NCBI GenBank assembly: GCA_045603585.1
Contig: JAZUMK010000012.1
Span: 24,752-88,751, forward strand
Length of the DNA stretch: 64,000 nucleotides
Reading direction: 5' to 3'
Source: SFEL01 sp045603585
GTDB taxonomy: Bacteria > Bacillota > Clostridia > Christensenellales > CAG-138
The notes beneath the pieces are model-generated. The model worked only from the letters and a program-made list of their open reading frames with translations, was not told the origin of the DNA and searched no databases. Below, piece after piece: positions 1 through 9,498 of this stretch (position 1 is the first letter of the stretch; the number at the start of each line of letters is the position of its first letter). A program made the translations under genes and the position numbers.

Positions 1-1
1 C

Positions 2-622
2 GTTAACGGCGCAGGGAAAACCACAACCATAAAAATGCTTTCCTGCCTTACAAAACCCACAGCCGGAGATGCAATCGTAGGCGGATACAGCATTATAAAT
101 GAACCGGAGCAGGTAAAACGGCTTATAGGCGTATCTCCTCAGGAGACCGCCGTTGCGCCCAATCTTTCCGTAAAGGAAAACCTGGAGCTTATCTGTGGCA
201 TCCATGGGTTTTCCAAAGAAAAAACCCAGGCAAAAATCAGCGAGCTTGATAGTCAATTTGCTCTGAATACCGTTCTGCACAGAAAAGCCGGAAAATTATC
301 CGGCGGCTGGCAGCGCCGCGTCAGCATTGCCATGGCGCTGATCAGCGAGCCACAGATTTTGTTTCTGGATGAGCCCACCCTCGGGCTGGATGTCATTGCA
401 AGACATGACCTGTGGGATACCATCCGCTCCTTAAAAGGCAAAATAACCATTATTCTTACCACCCATTACATGGAAGAAGCCGAGGCCCTTTCCGACCGTA
501 TCGGCATTATGAAAGACGGTCGGCTTCTTGCGGCGGGAACCGTGGAAGAGCTGAAGGACATGGCCGACACAGGGGACTTTGAAGCTGCGTTCCTGGCCAT
601 TGTAAAGGAGAGCATGGTATGA
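2..622 (+). CDS. ABC transporter ATP-binding protein (5' truncated by window edge)
   Basis: The reading frame is open from base 2, so the gene starts before the window; the first internal ATG is at base 35. The translation opens inside Walker A (NGAGKTT), followed by a signature motif LSGGWQRR, Walker B ILFLDEPT and an H-loop TTHYMEEAE, the pattern of the drug/antibiotic exporter (CcmA/DrrA-like) ATPases. It couples ATP hydrolysis to export on the cytoplasmic face. It overlaps the next gene, an ABC-2 permease, by 4 bases, so the two form one exporter. Substrate unknown. Confidence 0.93.
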   Translation, partial: VNGAGKTTTIKMLSCLTKPTAGDAIVGGYSIINEPEQVKRLIGVSPQETAVAPNLSVKENLELICGIHGFSKEKTQAKISELDSQFALNTVLHRKAGKLSGGWQRRVSIAMALISEPQILFLDEPTLGLDVIARHDLWDTIRSLKGKITIILTTHYMEEAEALSDRIGIMKDGRLLAAGTVEELKDMADTGDFEAAFLAIVKESMV

Positions 623-1350
623 GAATGATGACTTTTGCAAAAAGATGTACAAAGGAGATTTTACGGGACCCCATTAATCTGGGGTTTGGTCTGGGATTTC
701 CTCTGGTGCTGCTGCTTCTTCTCAGCGCTTTGCAGGCCAATATTCCTGTAAGCCTGTTTGAAATCGACACACTGACTCCCGGCATTACAATATTCGGTCT
801 GTCCTTTATGACGCTTTTTTCCGCAACGCTGATCGCCCGTGACCGGGAAAGCGCCCTTTTGCAGAGATTGTACACAACACCCCTTACGGCCTTTGACTTT
901 ATACTGGGTTATATGCTGCCGATTTTGCCCATCTCCCTTGGGCAGACGGTCATATGCTATCTCTTTGCGCTTCCTTTGGGGCTGACTTTCAGCGCAAATA
1001 TTATTTATGCCATAATCGGAATAATACCCATGGCGGTTTTCAATATTGCATTGGGGCTTTTATGCGGAAGTGTTTTTGGCGTCAAGCAGGTTGGCGGCAT
1101 CTGCGGCGCGTTGCTTACAAATCTTTCCGCATGGCTTTCGGGGGTATGGTTTGACTTGACGCTCGTAGGGGGATTCTTTGAAAAAGCAGCCAATGCGCTG
1201 CCCTTTGTTCACGCCGCGGAGATGGAAAAGGCCCTGTTCAATGGAAATTTTGAGCTTGCGGCCTCCCACCTTCCGCCTGTTATCCTGTACAGCGCAGCTA
1301 TAACGGCGGCAGCAATATTCTGTTTCCTCAGGCAAATGAAAAAGCAATAA
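619..1350 (+). CDS. ABC-2 type transporter permease
   Basis: 243 aa membrane protein with about six hydrophobic segments, first around residues 20-40, in the ABC-2 membrane family arrangement. Starts at the ATGAG that overlaps the stop of the ATPase, indicating translational coupling. It is the membrane half of the exporter encoded by the preceding gene. A LytTR regulator and a DUF3021 membrane protein follow immediately, a common association in Firmicutes where the LytTR protein controls the adjacent exporter. Substrate unknown. Confidence 0.88.
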   Translation: MRMMTFAKRCTKEILRDPINLGFGLGFPLVLLLLLSALQANIPVSLFEIDTLTPGITIFGLSFMTLFSATLIARDRESALLQRLYTTPLTAFDFILGYMLPILPISLGQTVICYLFALPLGLTFSANIIYAIIGIIPMAVFNIALGLLCGSVFGVKQVGGICGALLTNLSAWLSGVWFDLTLVGGFFEKAANALPFVHAAEMEKALFNGNFELAASHLPPVILYSAAITAAAIFCFLRQMKKQ

Positions 1351-1362
1351 GGATTTGAGGCG

Positions 1363-1806
1363 ATGAAATACAAACTCATTATCGACAAAAACGCGGAAGA
1401 AGAAATAACAGCTATCGTTCATGCGCCTTCCTCCCTGACCCAGCAGATAGAAAATCTCGTATACAGCTTTTCCGGCGATGACAGCATTATGGGATACAGG
1501 GATGACGAAATGCGAAAGCTGACCTTCAGCGAAATAGAGTGTATTACAATTCTTGAGCGAAAGGTGATCGCAATCGACACCAATGGCAGCCATTACCGCA
1601 TTCAGGACAGGCTTCGGGATCTGGAGGATATCCTTCCCTCTTATTTTATCCGCATCAACAAATCCGCCCTCGCCAATGAACACCGTATTCTGCGATTTGA
1701 TGCGGCGTTCAGCGGCGGCGTGGATGCCGTATTTCAATGCGGCTATCGGGAATATGTTTCCAGACGTTGTTTTGCACAGATCAAAAGGAGGTATGAAGGA
1801 ATATGA
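1363..1806 (+). CDS. LytTR family DNA-binding regulator
   Basis: 147 aa. The C-terminal two thirds (about residues 45-145) fit a LytTR DNA-binding domain, including the stretch IEYxx-type strand FSEIECITILE and the conserved YFIRINKSALAN segment (family consensus 'F..(V/I)H(K/R)S..(V/I)N'). There is no receiver domain, so this is a stand-alone regulator rather than a two-component response regulator. It overlaps the following DUF3021 gene by 4 bases; such LytTR-DUF3021 pairs are recurrent in Clostridia and are thought to act as a regulator and membrane-bound antagonist. Confidence 0.88.
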   Translation: MKYKLIIDKNAEEEITAIVHAPSSLTQQIENLVYSFSGDDSIMGYRDDEMRKLTFSEIECITILERKVIAIDTNGSHYRIQDRLRDLEDILPSYFIRINKSALANEHRILRFDAAFSGGVDAVFQCGYREYVSRRCFAQIKRRYEGI

Positions 1807-2252
1807 AAAAGAATGTGCCGGAGTTTTTCCGCCGCGGCATTGCGGCCTGTGGTCTGGGGCCGATTGTTCTGGCGGTATTATATTTGATCCTGCAGCGCCA
1901 TGCCGTCATAGATACCCTCAGCGTAAATCAGGTGTGCATCGGTATCTTTTCATTATCCGCCCTTGCCTTTATTGCCGGAGGCATGAATGTGGTCTATCAA
2001 ATTGAGCGGCTGCCCCTCATGATAGCGATTCTGATTCACGGCTGCGTTTTATATTTTGCCTATCTGGCCACTTATTTGATAAACGACTGGCTGGAATGGG
2101 GCACGGCTCCCATTTTGGTTTTTTCCGCTATCTTTGTTGTTGGCTATCTGGCGATATGGGCTGTCATTTATTCCGTAACCAAACGAAATACAAAAAAGCT
2201 CAATGAAATGCTGAAAAAACAGCAGCAAAACAAGAACAGTATGTCCGATTGA
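1803..2252 (+). CDS. DUF3021 family membrane protein
   Basis: 149 aa with four predicted membrane segments (about residues 15-32, 45-62, 72-92, 102-125) and a basic, glutamine-rich cytoplasmic tail (KKLNEMLKKQQQNKN). Size, topology and position directly after a LytTR gene match DUF3021 proteins. Inferred role: membrane partner or inhibitor of the LytTR regulator, linking the exporter operon to membrane or peptide stress. A symmetric terminator follows at 2276-2304. Confidence 0.8.
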   Translation: MKKNVPEFFRRGIAACGLGPIVLAVLYLILQRHAVIDTLSVNQVCIGIFSLSALAFIAGGMNVVYQIERLPLMIAILIHGCVLYFAYLATYLINDWLEWGTAPILVFSAIFVVGYLAIWAVIYSVTKRNTKKLNEMLKKQQQNKNSMSD

Positions 2253-2275
2253 CTTGTTCCCTCCCAATACACCGA

Positions 2276-2304
2276 AAAGCCGCCGATGTAATATCGGCGG
2301 CTTT
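2276..2304. terminator. Bidirectional hairpin terminator
   Basis: A perfect 12-bp stem (2276-2287 with 2293-2304) and 5-nt loop lies between the convergent DUF3021 gene (+) and MATE gene (-). The stem ends in AAA/TTT, so it can serve both strands, although the T tracts are short. Confidence 0.75.
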
Positions 2305-2330
2305 GATATTGCTTGCTCTGTATTCGAAAG

Positions 2331-3722
2331 CTAAGCCGTTTCCGCAGGGAATACCCTTACTTTATGATATATCACATAAGATACACATACGTTTATCACA
2401 TCCGCTATTACCTGAGTCCATACTATTCCGCTTGCACCGAAGAGATGATCCATAAGGAACAGTATAGGGATATTCAGGCACAGCTGACGTATGGCCGCAA
2501 GATAAAAGGATACCTCTCCTTTTTTTACCGACTGCATGTAATGCACCATATGGAAGCTGAGGAACATGAAGGCAGGAGCAAAGCACCTTACCCTTAAAAA
2601 TTCCGTGCCGAGGCGCACCGTCTCAGGCTCTGAGATAAATGCTTGCATTATATCCGCTGCAAAGACTCTGTACAGCAGCAGGCTCACCGCCGAAACTATC
2701 AGGCCGTATATCCTTGCCGTGGAAAAGATGGACTTCATGCGCTCCCTGTTGCCGGAAGCAAAGTTATACGCAATAAGCGGTGTCATGCCCATGCATATTC
2801 CGATGCAAATATTAAGCGGAAGCCGCTCCACCTTGAGCACTATGCCCATTGCCGCCAATGCAATATCTCCATGGGATGATGCAAGGCGGTTTATCACTAT
2901 ATTGGTAAGGTCATAGAGCATGATGGATACCGCAGCAGGCACGCCCACAGCCAGCATCGCCCTGAGGGATTCTTTTCTGACCCGCTCTATGCGCCTGGGC
3001 ATCTCCAGTATGCTGTTGTTCTGCAGTTTTTTGTATACTGCCACAAAATATACGAAAGAAATCACATTTGACAGCATGGTTGCTATTGCCGCACCCACGA
3101 CCTCATATCCGTCCGGCATGATCAGGAACATGAAAATGGGGTCCAGTATAACATTGAGTATGCCGCCCATGCTGAGGCCAAAGCCTGCCTTGCGGGAATA
3201 GCCCGCGTTGCGCACCATTGAGCTCATGGTCTGGGAAAGCACCGTAGGCACGCCGCCTATCACCACAACGAAAAACAGATACTGCTTTGCATATCCTATG
3301 GTATTGTCGCTTGCGCCCATCGTTCTGAGCAGCGGATCCATAAACACAAGGCAAAGCAAAGAGAACAGCAGCGCAATGCCGCCCGCCAGGACAATGCTCA
3401 GCGAAGCAACTCTGCGGGCCTCCTCCTCATCTTTGCTGCCCATCAGCTGCACGGCCAGCGTTCCGCCCCCTGTGCCAAACAAGGCCGCAAGGGCAGTCAT
3501 CATAAATACCAGCGTAAGCACCAGCGAGGATGCCGCCACCATATAGGGATTATCCGTACGGGCTATGAACCATGTGTCCGCAATATTATAAACTAGCGTT
3601 ACCAGCTGGCTGGCAATAGTCGGCATAGCCATCTTCATCAATGCGGAAGATACCGGCATTTCCTCGAACAGATATTTTGTTTGCAGCGCCTTTTGCGGCT
3701 CCTTCATAGTTTTTTGCTCCAT
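2331..3722 (-). CDS. MATE family multidrug efflux transporter
   Basis: 463 aa with about twelve hydrophobic segments and MATE family features: an N-terminal helix with KMAMPTIASQLVTLVYN and a second-half repeat starting near residue 235. It is expected to exchange cations (Na+ or H+) for organic cations or metabolites at the membrane. The start at 3722 lies 9 bases after the upstream flavoprotein stop, so the two are probably cotranscribed. A second ATG at 3707 has a GGAG better spaced and may be the true start. Substrate unknown. Confidence 0.9.
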   Translation of the reverse strand: MEQKTMKEPQKALQTKYLFEEMPVSSALMKMAMPTIASQLVTLVYNIADTWFIARTDNPYMVAASSLVLTLVFMMTALAALFGTGGGTLAVQLMGSKDEEEARRVASLSIVLAGGIALLFSLLCLVFMDPLLRTMGASDNTIGYAKQYLFFVVVIGGVPTVLSQTMSSMVRNAGYSRKAGFGLSMGGILNVILDPIFMFLIMPDGYEVVGAAIATMLSNVISFVYFVAVYKKLQNNSILEMPRRIERVRKESLRAMLAVGVPAAVSIMLYDLTNIVINRLASSHGDIALAAMGIVLKVERLPLNICIGICMGMTPLIAYNFASGNRERMKSIFSTARIYGLIVSAVSLLLYRVFAADIMQAFISEPETVRLGTEFLRVRCFAPAFMFLSFHMVHYMQSVKKGEVSFYLAAIRQLCLNIPILFLMDHLFGASGIVWTQVIADVINVCVSYVIYHKVRVFPAETA

Positions 3723-3731
3723 CCGGCTTTT

Positions 3732-5093
3732 TTACTTTGCCTGCTCCTTGTCCATTTTGTCAAACAGCTTTTTATACGGCGCAAGCATACCCTCGTTCAT
3801 CTTGTTTCCCATTTTGGAAAGCACCTTTTCATTGGACAGAAGTGCGCCCACAAAATACATTTTTAATGAATCCGCCCATTTCTTCTGGGGGAAATCGTAT
3901 ATGCCCTGCTTTTTGTAGAATTTGTGATCCGCCCGCATCATGCCCCGCATCTGATAGATAAGATCGCGGAATATTTTCATGCCGCCCACTCCCCAGAAAT
4001 TCTGAGGTGCGGTATGCTTTGTTTCCAATGCGAAGGCAAGGCTCTTTGCCAGCTCATCCACCTGCCTGTCGGTTTCCCTTTCATCCGAAGCAACGCCGCA
4101 GAGGAAATTGCCGCCGGTCTCGCTTCGGGCTTCTATCACCGTACGGAGGTTGTTTTCCGTGGAATATCCGCCGGAAACAAGATAGCCCACCGGCATGCCT
4201 GCGGTTACGGTTCTGTGACCGTTGCAGAAGTTGCGGTCATCATACATTTTGAACCTTGCGCCCATAGAATGATCCGACAGGGTAAATGCATACACGATGG
4301 CATCTGCTTTTTGTATGTTTTCCCTGAGAAAAGTATCAAATCCATCTTTATAAACGCATTTTTCCGAAACGGCGCATCTGAAGCAGCCCAGGCATCCGCC
4401 CCCAAGGGGATATTCCGAAATATTGACCATCCTTGTCTGGTATGGCAGTGCTGCTCTGAATCTTCGTATCATGCCGCTGAGGTTTGAGGATTCATCGGTC
4501 TCGTCGGTGATTATGACGATATCCCTGTCATCGTTTTTCATACGGACGGGCTCTTCATATTCAGATACGGGAACACAGACATACTCTGCCTGTGTTTTTT
4601 CAGCATGCTGGTATATTCCCTCACTTACAGCCCAAAGGAAACGTTCAAAAAACTTTTCCGCATCCCTGCGTCCCTGTTCACTGAGCAGGTCTTCCATATC
4701 CGCAGACAGGCCGCGGATATATCTCATGCCTAAATCCAGCGCATTTTCCTCTATGTATTTATGTGCTGTAACGTCATAAAAGTGCTTTGATGTGGATATC
4801 TGGGTGGCGTATTTTCCGCTAAGGTCAATTCCATCAGCCTTGACAAGCTCAATAAAGCGATGCAGCTGAGAGGGTGCAAGAAAAGTGTATACGGGATAGC
4901 TGAAAATCACCCCCTCTGCGGCTTCCAGCAATTCCCTCGCCTCACTGAAGTCCTTTTCAAGGGCCTTTATCCTCCGGCCTGCATGCAGCACGCAAAAATC
5001 ATGCCCGGGATATTTTCGGGCAAGGTAATTTACGGTTTGCAGGGTTATGCTGTATTCTCCCTTTGGGCTGCCGTTTATGACCACAATTTTCAT
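3732..5093 (-). CDS. Tandem flavodoxin-fold NAD(P)H-dependent oxidoreductase
   Basis: 453 aa protein with two flavodoxin-like halves. The first begins MKIVVINGSPKGEYSITLQ, a typical FMN-binding loop of NADPH-dependent FMN reductases. The second, starting around residue 190 (RDIVIITDETDESSNLSG), carries a cysteine cluster GGCLGCFRCAVSEKC like iron-sulfur flavoproteins. The C-terminal 80 residues are basic. Probably a soluble electron-transfer flavoprotein of anaerobes; the partner is unknown. Start ATG preceded by AGAGGAACAGG. It appears to lead a two-gene unit with the downstream MATE pump. Confidence 0.8.
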   Translation of the reverse strand: MKIVVINGSPKGEYSITLQTVNYLARKYPGHDFCVLHAGRRIKALEKDFSEARELLEAAEGVIFSYPVYTFLAPSQLHRFIELVKADGIDLSGKYATQISTSKHFYDVTAHKYIEENALDLGMRYIRGLSADMEDLLSEQGRRDAEKFFERFLWAVSEGIYQHAEKTQAEYVCVPVSEYEEPVRMKNDDRDIVIITDETDESSNLSGMIRRFRAALPYQTRMVNISEYPLGGGCLGCFRCAVSEKCVYKDGFDTFLRENIQKADAIVYAFTLSDHSMGARFKMYDDRNFCNGHRTVTAGMPVGYLVSGGYSTENNLRTVIEARSETGGNFLCGVASDERETDRQVDELAKSLAFALETKHTAPQNFWGVGGMKIFRDLIYQMRGMMRADHKFYKKQGIYDFPQKKWADSLKMYFVGALLSNEKVLSKMGNKMNEGMLAPYKKLFDKMDKEQAK

Positions 5094-5239
5094 TGACCTG
5101 TTCCTCTCGTTTTACCTGCATATATTTGTTTTATTATACCAAACATTATCCCGGTTGCACACTTTATATGATCATTATCCGCCACATTCAAAGCAATATT
5201 GTGATATAATAATCAAGATAACAAAAAGGAGGGTGCTCT

Positions 5240-5989
5240 GTGGGTAAAGTTTTGGAGATATGCGTGGATTCCCTTACTTCCGCCCGGGCTGCCATACAAG
5301 GGGGCGCTGACCGACTGGAGCTGTGCAGCGCGCTGCCGGTAGGCGGGCTTACGCCATATACCGCCCTTCTAAGGCAGATACGCAGGGCATCAGACATACC
5401 TGTCCGCTGTCTCATGCGGCACCGTTCCGGTGATTTTCTTTATGCTCCGGAGGAAACAGAGCTGCTGTGCATGCAGATCGCCGAACTCAGGCAGGCCGGT
5501 GCAGACGGCTTTGTTATAGGCTGCCTCACCCCCCACGGCAATCTTGACAAACCCGCCATGAAGCAGCTGATATCCGCCTGCGGCAGCAGCGGCATCACTC
5601 TGCACAGATGCATAGACGTTTCCTCAGACCCCTGCCGCACCTATCTGGATGCAATGGAGCTGGGTATCGATACCGTCCTTACCAGCGGCACGGCATCCTG
5701 CTGTCTGAATGGCACAGAGGTTATAAAGCAGCTTATTTCCCTGCGCGATCTTCACAGCGGCCCCGAAGTGCTGATAGGCGCAGGCGTAAATGCAGCTGTG
5801 ATCACCCGCTTCCGCACAGAAATTCCCCAGGCCTGCGCGTTCCACATGAGCGGCAAAAAGGACATCCCCAGCGGCATGGTTTTCCGCAGGGAAGGAGTTC
5901 CCATGGGGCTGCCCGGCCTTGACGAATGGCACATACAGCATACGGATATACAGGCAGTGACCGCAGCACATGATGCGCTGTACCAATAA
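5240..5989 (+). CDS. cutC: CutC family protein
   Basis: 249 aa TIM-barrel protein beginning LEICVDSLTSARAAIQGGAD and RLELCSALPVGGLTP, the diagnostic CutC N-terminus, with later GVNA and CAFHMSG motifs. CutC was first linked to copper tolerance in E. coli; the biochemical activity is unresolved. Initiates at GTG 5240, with AAAGGAGGG at 5225-5233 upstream. A TATAAT at 5205-5210 is a plausible -10 box. Length is normal for the family. Confidence 0.93.
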   Translation: MGKVLEICVDSLTSARAAIQGGADRLELCSALPVGGLTPYTALLRQIRRASDIPVRCLMRHRSGDFLYAPEETELLCMQIAELRQAGADGFVIGCLTPHGNLDKPAMKQLISACGSSGITLHRCIDVSSDPCRTYLDAMELGIDTVLTSGTASCCLNGTEVIKQLISLRDLHSGPEVLIGAGVNAAVITRFRTEIPQACAFHMSGKKDIPSGMVFRREGVPMGLPGLDEWHIQHTDIQAVTAAHDALYQ

Positions 5990-6010
5990 AAACAAGACAG
6001 ATCAAAGATT

Positions 6011-7369
6011 ATGAGTAAACGCACAAGAGACATGACAACGGGAAGCCCTGCGAGGCACATTCTGGGCCTTGCCTTCCCTCTGATCCTCACAAACATGGGT
6101 CAGCAGTTTTATATGATAGCGGACAGCGCGATCGTCGGCCGCGGCGTGGGAGTAAAAGCCCTTGCAGCCGTCGGCGCAACGGATTGGTGCTGCTGGCTGT
6201 TTCTGTGGACAATGGGCGGACTTACCCAGGGTATTTCCACCTTTATTTCCCGCGCCTTTGGCGAAAAGAACTATCAGGAACTGAACAAAAACATAGCCGC
6301 ATCGGTGGTGCTTTGCGCCCTCGTGGGCACTTTTCTGACAATAGTGGGCTTTTCTGTGGCCAAGCCGCTGCTGCAGCTGCTGCACACCCCCGCCGATATC
6401 CTGCCCGGAGCCACAGCATACCTTACCACCATGCTTATCGGCACACTGTTTGTAATGGGCTACAACATGTCCGCATCCATTCTGCGCGCATTGGGCGACG
6501 GCAAATCGCCCCTTACGGCCATGATAATTGCAGGCCTGCTTAATATAGGACTGGATTGCCTGTTTGTATTTGTGTTTGACTGGGGTATAGTGGGCGCAGC
6601 GCTGGCATCTGTAACAGCGCAGACAGTAGCTTTTCTGTATTGCCTTATCGTAATATCAAAGATAGGCTTTATCCATCTCGGCAAGAACGCATGGCAGCTT
6701 GGCAACGGCAAGCTGAAAAGCATGTTTATGTTTGGCCTTCCCATTGCCCTGCAATATGTTGTTATAACCCTTGGCGGCATAATACTGCAGTCCAGCATAA
6801 ACCTTCAGGGCAGCATCTTTATTGCAGGCTATACCGCCACCAACAAGCTTTACGGCCTCCTCGAGTGCTTCGCCATGTCCCTCGGCCTTGCCAGCTGCAC
6901 ATTCACGGCGCAAAACTACGGCGCAGGCCTGTATTCCCGTGTAAGGCGCGGCGTTGCGGATTCCGTAAAAATCATTTCGGTTATAGCCTTGATCGTTACG
7001 GCTCTCTCCATAGCCACCCGCTGGCACATCCTCCGCGTGTTTATCGACGTAAATCAGCCCGGCGGATGGGAAGCCCTTGAAATAGCCGTCCGCTACCTTG
7101 TGATCATGGCTGCCTGCTTTATCATACTCCACATACTGCACGTATTCCGCAACTCCCTTCAGGCCATGGGCATAGCCTTCTGGCCCATGATGTCCGGCTT
7201 TGCCGAGTTCGCCGCCCGCGTTATTATGGCCAAGGTGATAATAAACCACATCGGCACCGATGCCCTCTTCATATCCGAGCCCGCGGCATGGTTCAGCGCA
7301 CTGCTGTGCGTAATGCTGCCCTATTTCTTCTATAAGGGCAGACTGCTGCCGGAGGAGCTGCAGGAATAA
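6011..7369 (+). CDS. MATE family efflux transporter
   Basis: 452 aa, twelve predicted helices. The N-terminus (TTGSPARHILGLAFPLILTN) and the internal second-half repeat around residue 230 mark the MATE/NorM family; it belongs to a different subgroup from the MATE protein at 2331-3722. Starts 21 bases after cutC with a weak ribosome site, suggesting readthrough from that promoter. A bidirectional terminator at 7387-7419 separates it from the convergent guaA-type gene. Substrate unknown. Confidence 0.9.
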   Translation: MSKRTRDMTTGSPARHILGLAFPLILTNMGQQFYMIADSAIVGRGVGVKALAAVGATDWCCWLFLWTMGGLTQGISTFISRAFGEKNYQELNKNIAASVVLCALVGTFLTIVGFSVAKPLLQLLHTPADILPGATAYLTTMLIGTLFVMGYNMSASILRALGDGKSPLTAMIIAGLLNIGLDCLFVFVFDWGIVGAALASVTAQTVAFLYCLIVISKIGFIHLGKNAWQLGNGKLKSMFMFGLPIALQYVVITLGGIILQSSINLQGSIFIAGYTATNKLYGLLECFAMSLGLASCTFTAQNYGAGLYSRVRRGVADSVKIISVIALIVTALSIATRWHILRVFIDVNQPGGWEALEIAVRYLVIMAACFIILHILHVFRNSLQAMGIAFWPMMSGFAEFAARVIMAKVIINHIGTDALFISEPAAWFSALLCVMLPYFFYKGRLLPEELQE

Positions 7370-7386
7370 ATTCCACAAAGCAAAAC

Positions 7387-7419
7387 AGAGCTGACCGATA
7401 AAAAACGGTCAGCTCTTTG
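7387..7419. terminator. Bidirectional terminator
   Basis: An 11-bp perfect stem (7387-7397 with 7406-7416) with an A-rich loop lies between two convergent genes. T residues follow the stem on the plus side, and A residues precede it for the minus-strand transcript. Confidence 0.75.
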
Positions 7420-7433
7420 TTATTGAATGTATT

Positions 7434-8414
7434 TTATTCCCACTCTATTGTGCCGATGGGCTTGGGGGTGAGGTCGTAGAGAAGGCGGTTGATGCCCTCT
7501 ACCTCGTGAGTGATACGGTCGGTGATCAGGTGGAGAACAGCATAGGGAATCTCTTCGATGGTGGCGGACATGGCATCGGAGCTGTTGACCGCACGGATGA
7601 TGGCGGGCCAGCCCTCGTAGCGCCTGCCGTCCCTTACGCCGACGCTCTTGGTGTCGGGTACGGCAATGAAGTACTGCCAAACCTTGCCTGCAAGGCCGGC
7701 ATTGTCAAACTCCTCGCGGAGAATGGCATCCGCCTCGCGCAGAGCGTGGAGACGGTCGCGGGTGATGGCGCCCAAGCACCTTACGCCGAGGCCGGGGCCG
7801 GGGAAGGGCTGACGGTATACCATGTTATCGGGCAGACCAAGAGCGGAGCCAACCATGCGAACTTCGTCCTTATAAAGCAGCTTAACCGGCTCAACCAGCT
7901 CAAACTGCATATCTTCAGGCAGGCCGCCTACGTTGTGATGGGCCTTTACGCCGTCGCTTTCAAGAATGTCGGGATATATCGTTCCCTGGGCAAGGAAGGA
8001 AATTCCTTCCAGCTTGCCGGCTTCTTCGTCAAATACTTTGATGAATTCGCCGCCGATGATCTTGCGCTTTTTCTCGGGCTCGGATACGCCTGCAAGAAGA
8101 TCCAGGAAGCGGTCGGTAGCGTCAACATAGATGAGGTTGGAATCCAGCTCCTTGCCGAATACCTCAATAACCTGCTCGGATTCACCCTTACGCATCAGGC
8201 CGTGGTTTACATGAACGCAAACCAGCTGCTTTCCTATTGCCTTAATCAGCAGCGCAGCCACAACAGAGCTGTCAACGCCGCCGGAAAGAGCCAGCAGAAC
8301 CTTCTTATCGCCTACCTGAGCGCGTATGGCCTCAACCTGCTCTGCAATGAATGCATCTGCAAGGGCCTTGGTGTTTATACGCTGCATATCCTGGGGTCTT
8401 ACATTACTATCCAT
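7434..8414 (-). CDS. guaA: GMP synthase, ATP-pyrophosphatase subunit only
   Basis: 326 aa. The PP-loop LALSGGVDSSVVAALL (residues about 41-56), the segment LAQGTIYPDILES, and the C-terminal dimerisation domain with RQPFPGPGLGVRCLG and PIGTIEWE are diagnostic of the C-terminal part of GuaA. The N-terminal glutamine amidotransferase domain (about 190 residues in typical bacterial GuaA) is missing, and the start ATG has its own GGAGG, so this is a stand-alone subunit as in archaeal two-subunit enzymes. It converts XMP to GMP with ATP and ammonia. No amidotransferase gene lies alongside. Confidence 0.93.
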   Translation of the reverse strand: MDSNVRPQDMQRINTKALADAFIAEQVEAIRAQVGDKKVLLALSGGVDSSVVAALLIKAIGKQLVCVHVNHGLMRKGESEQVIEVFGKELDSNLIYVDATDRFLDLLAGVSEPEKKRKIIGGEFIKVFDEEAGKLEGISFLAQGTIYPDILESDGVKAHHNVGGLPEDMQFELVEPVKLLYKDEVRMVGSALGLPDNMVYRQPFPGPGLGVRCLGAITRDRLHALREADAILREEFDNAGLAGKVWQYFIAVPDTKSVGVRDGRRYEGWPAIIRAVNSSDAMSATIEEIPYAVLHLITDRITHEVEGINRLLYDLTPKPIGTIEWE

Positions 8415-8542
8415 CTATTTGCCTCCAAAAATTCGCAAGATTATAAATTATTATACCCCTCATTTTTTCCATGCGCAATATTCTCATACATCAATTAACG
8501 CTATATCCGTATCCGCTTTGCTTATAATACACACATGTGAGT

Positions 8543-9301
8543 TTACCCCAGCAGAAAATCAGTGGCCAGCATTACGCAGAAGCCCGCAAGCAGAGCGTAT
8601 GTTGCCGCACGCTCGCTGCCATGGGCATGGGTTTCGGGGATCATTTCGTCGCTTACCACGTATATCATAGTTCCCCCTGCAAAAGCTAAGGCAAAGGGCA
8701 GCAACGCCGTGGACACGGTTACCGCAAAATAGCCTATAAATGTGCCCAGTACTTCGATAAGACCTGTGGCCGCGGCGCAGAGGAAAGTGCGCTTTGGGGA
8801 AATCCCCGCCGCAAGCATAGGGCCTATTATCACCATGCCTTCGGGAATATTCTGCAGTGCTATGCCGCCTGCAACGGTAAGCGCCTCCGCCACATTGCCT
8901 GAACCGAAGCTGACGCCTGCGGCAATTCCCTCAGGCAGATTATGTATGGCAATGGCCAGAACAAACAGCAGCACCTTATCCAGCTTTTCCGTACCGTCAG
9001 GGTGATTTTCCGGCTCTATTCCGCTGAGCTTATGGAGATGGGGTATCAGCCTGTCAAAAAGATTAAGGCACAATGCGCCGCAGAATATACCGGCAATCGT
9101 GGTAATCAGGGCAAAATTTCCGCCGTATTCCAGCGATGGCAGCACAAGGCCTATCACCGCCGCCGCCAGCATAACCCCCGCCGCAAAGGACAAAACTATG
9201 TCGCTGAAACGATGGGAAAAGCCTTTGAATACAAAGCCCATCACGCTGCCGATAACAGTTGCGCCGCCCACGCCCAGGGCGGTAAGGAGCACCAGTTTCA
9301 T
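8543..9301 (-). CDS. ZIP family metal transporter
   Basis: 252 aa with eight hydrophobic segments. The conserved helix HNLPEGIAAGVSFG (residues about 120-135) and the second IALQNIPEGMVI segment supply the His, Asn, Pro and Glu metal-site residues of the ZIP/ZupT family, and a His/Glu-bearing loop precedes them. It imports divalent metals such as zinc at the cytoplasmic membrane. Start ATG has CGGAGG upstream. Monocistronic as far as can be seen. Confidence 0.92.
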   Translation of the reverse strand: MKLVLLTALGVGGATVIGSVMGFVFKGFSHRFSDIVLSFAAGVMLAAAVIGLVLPSLEYGGNFALITTIAGIFCGALCLNLFDRLIPHLHKLSGIEPENHPDGTEKLDKVLLFVLAIAIHNLPEGIAAGVSFGSGNVAEALTVAGGIALQNIPEGMVIIGPMLAAGISPKRTFLCAAATGLIEVLGTFIGYFAVTVSTALLPFALAFAGGTMIYVVSDEMIPETHAHGSERAATYALLAGFCVMLATDFLLG

Positions 9302-9498
9302 CTATATCCTCCGTAAAAATGCAAATGCGTTGTTTTCACATTAAAATGATAGCACATATACCGCCAAATGATAATACGGATATTGGCCCATTACCATATA
9401 CCATGGCCCGGGAAACGGCGCAGTATATCATTTTCCGTGTTTTTGTGATATTATTTAATTCATTCATAAAAATCAAGCTAAAGGAGTCAGCTTTAAGT

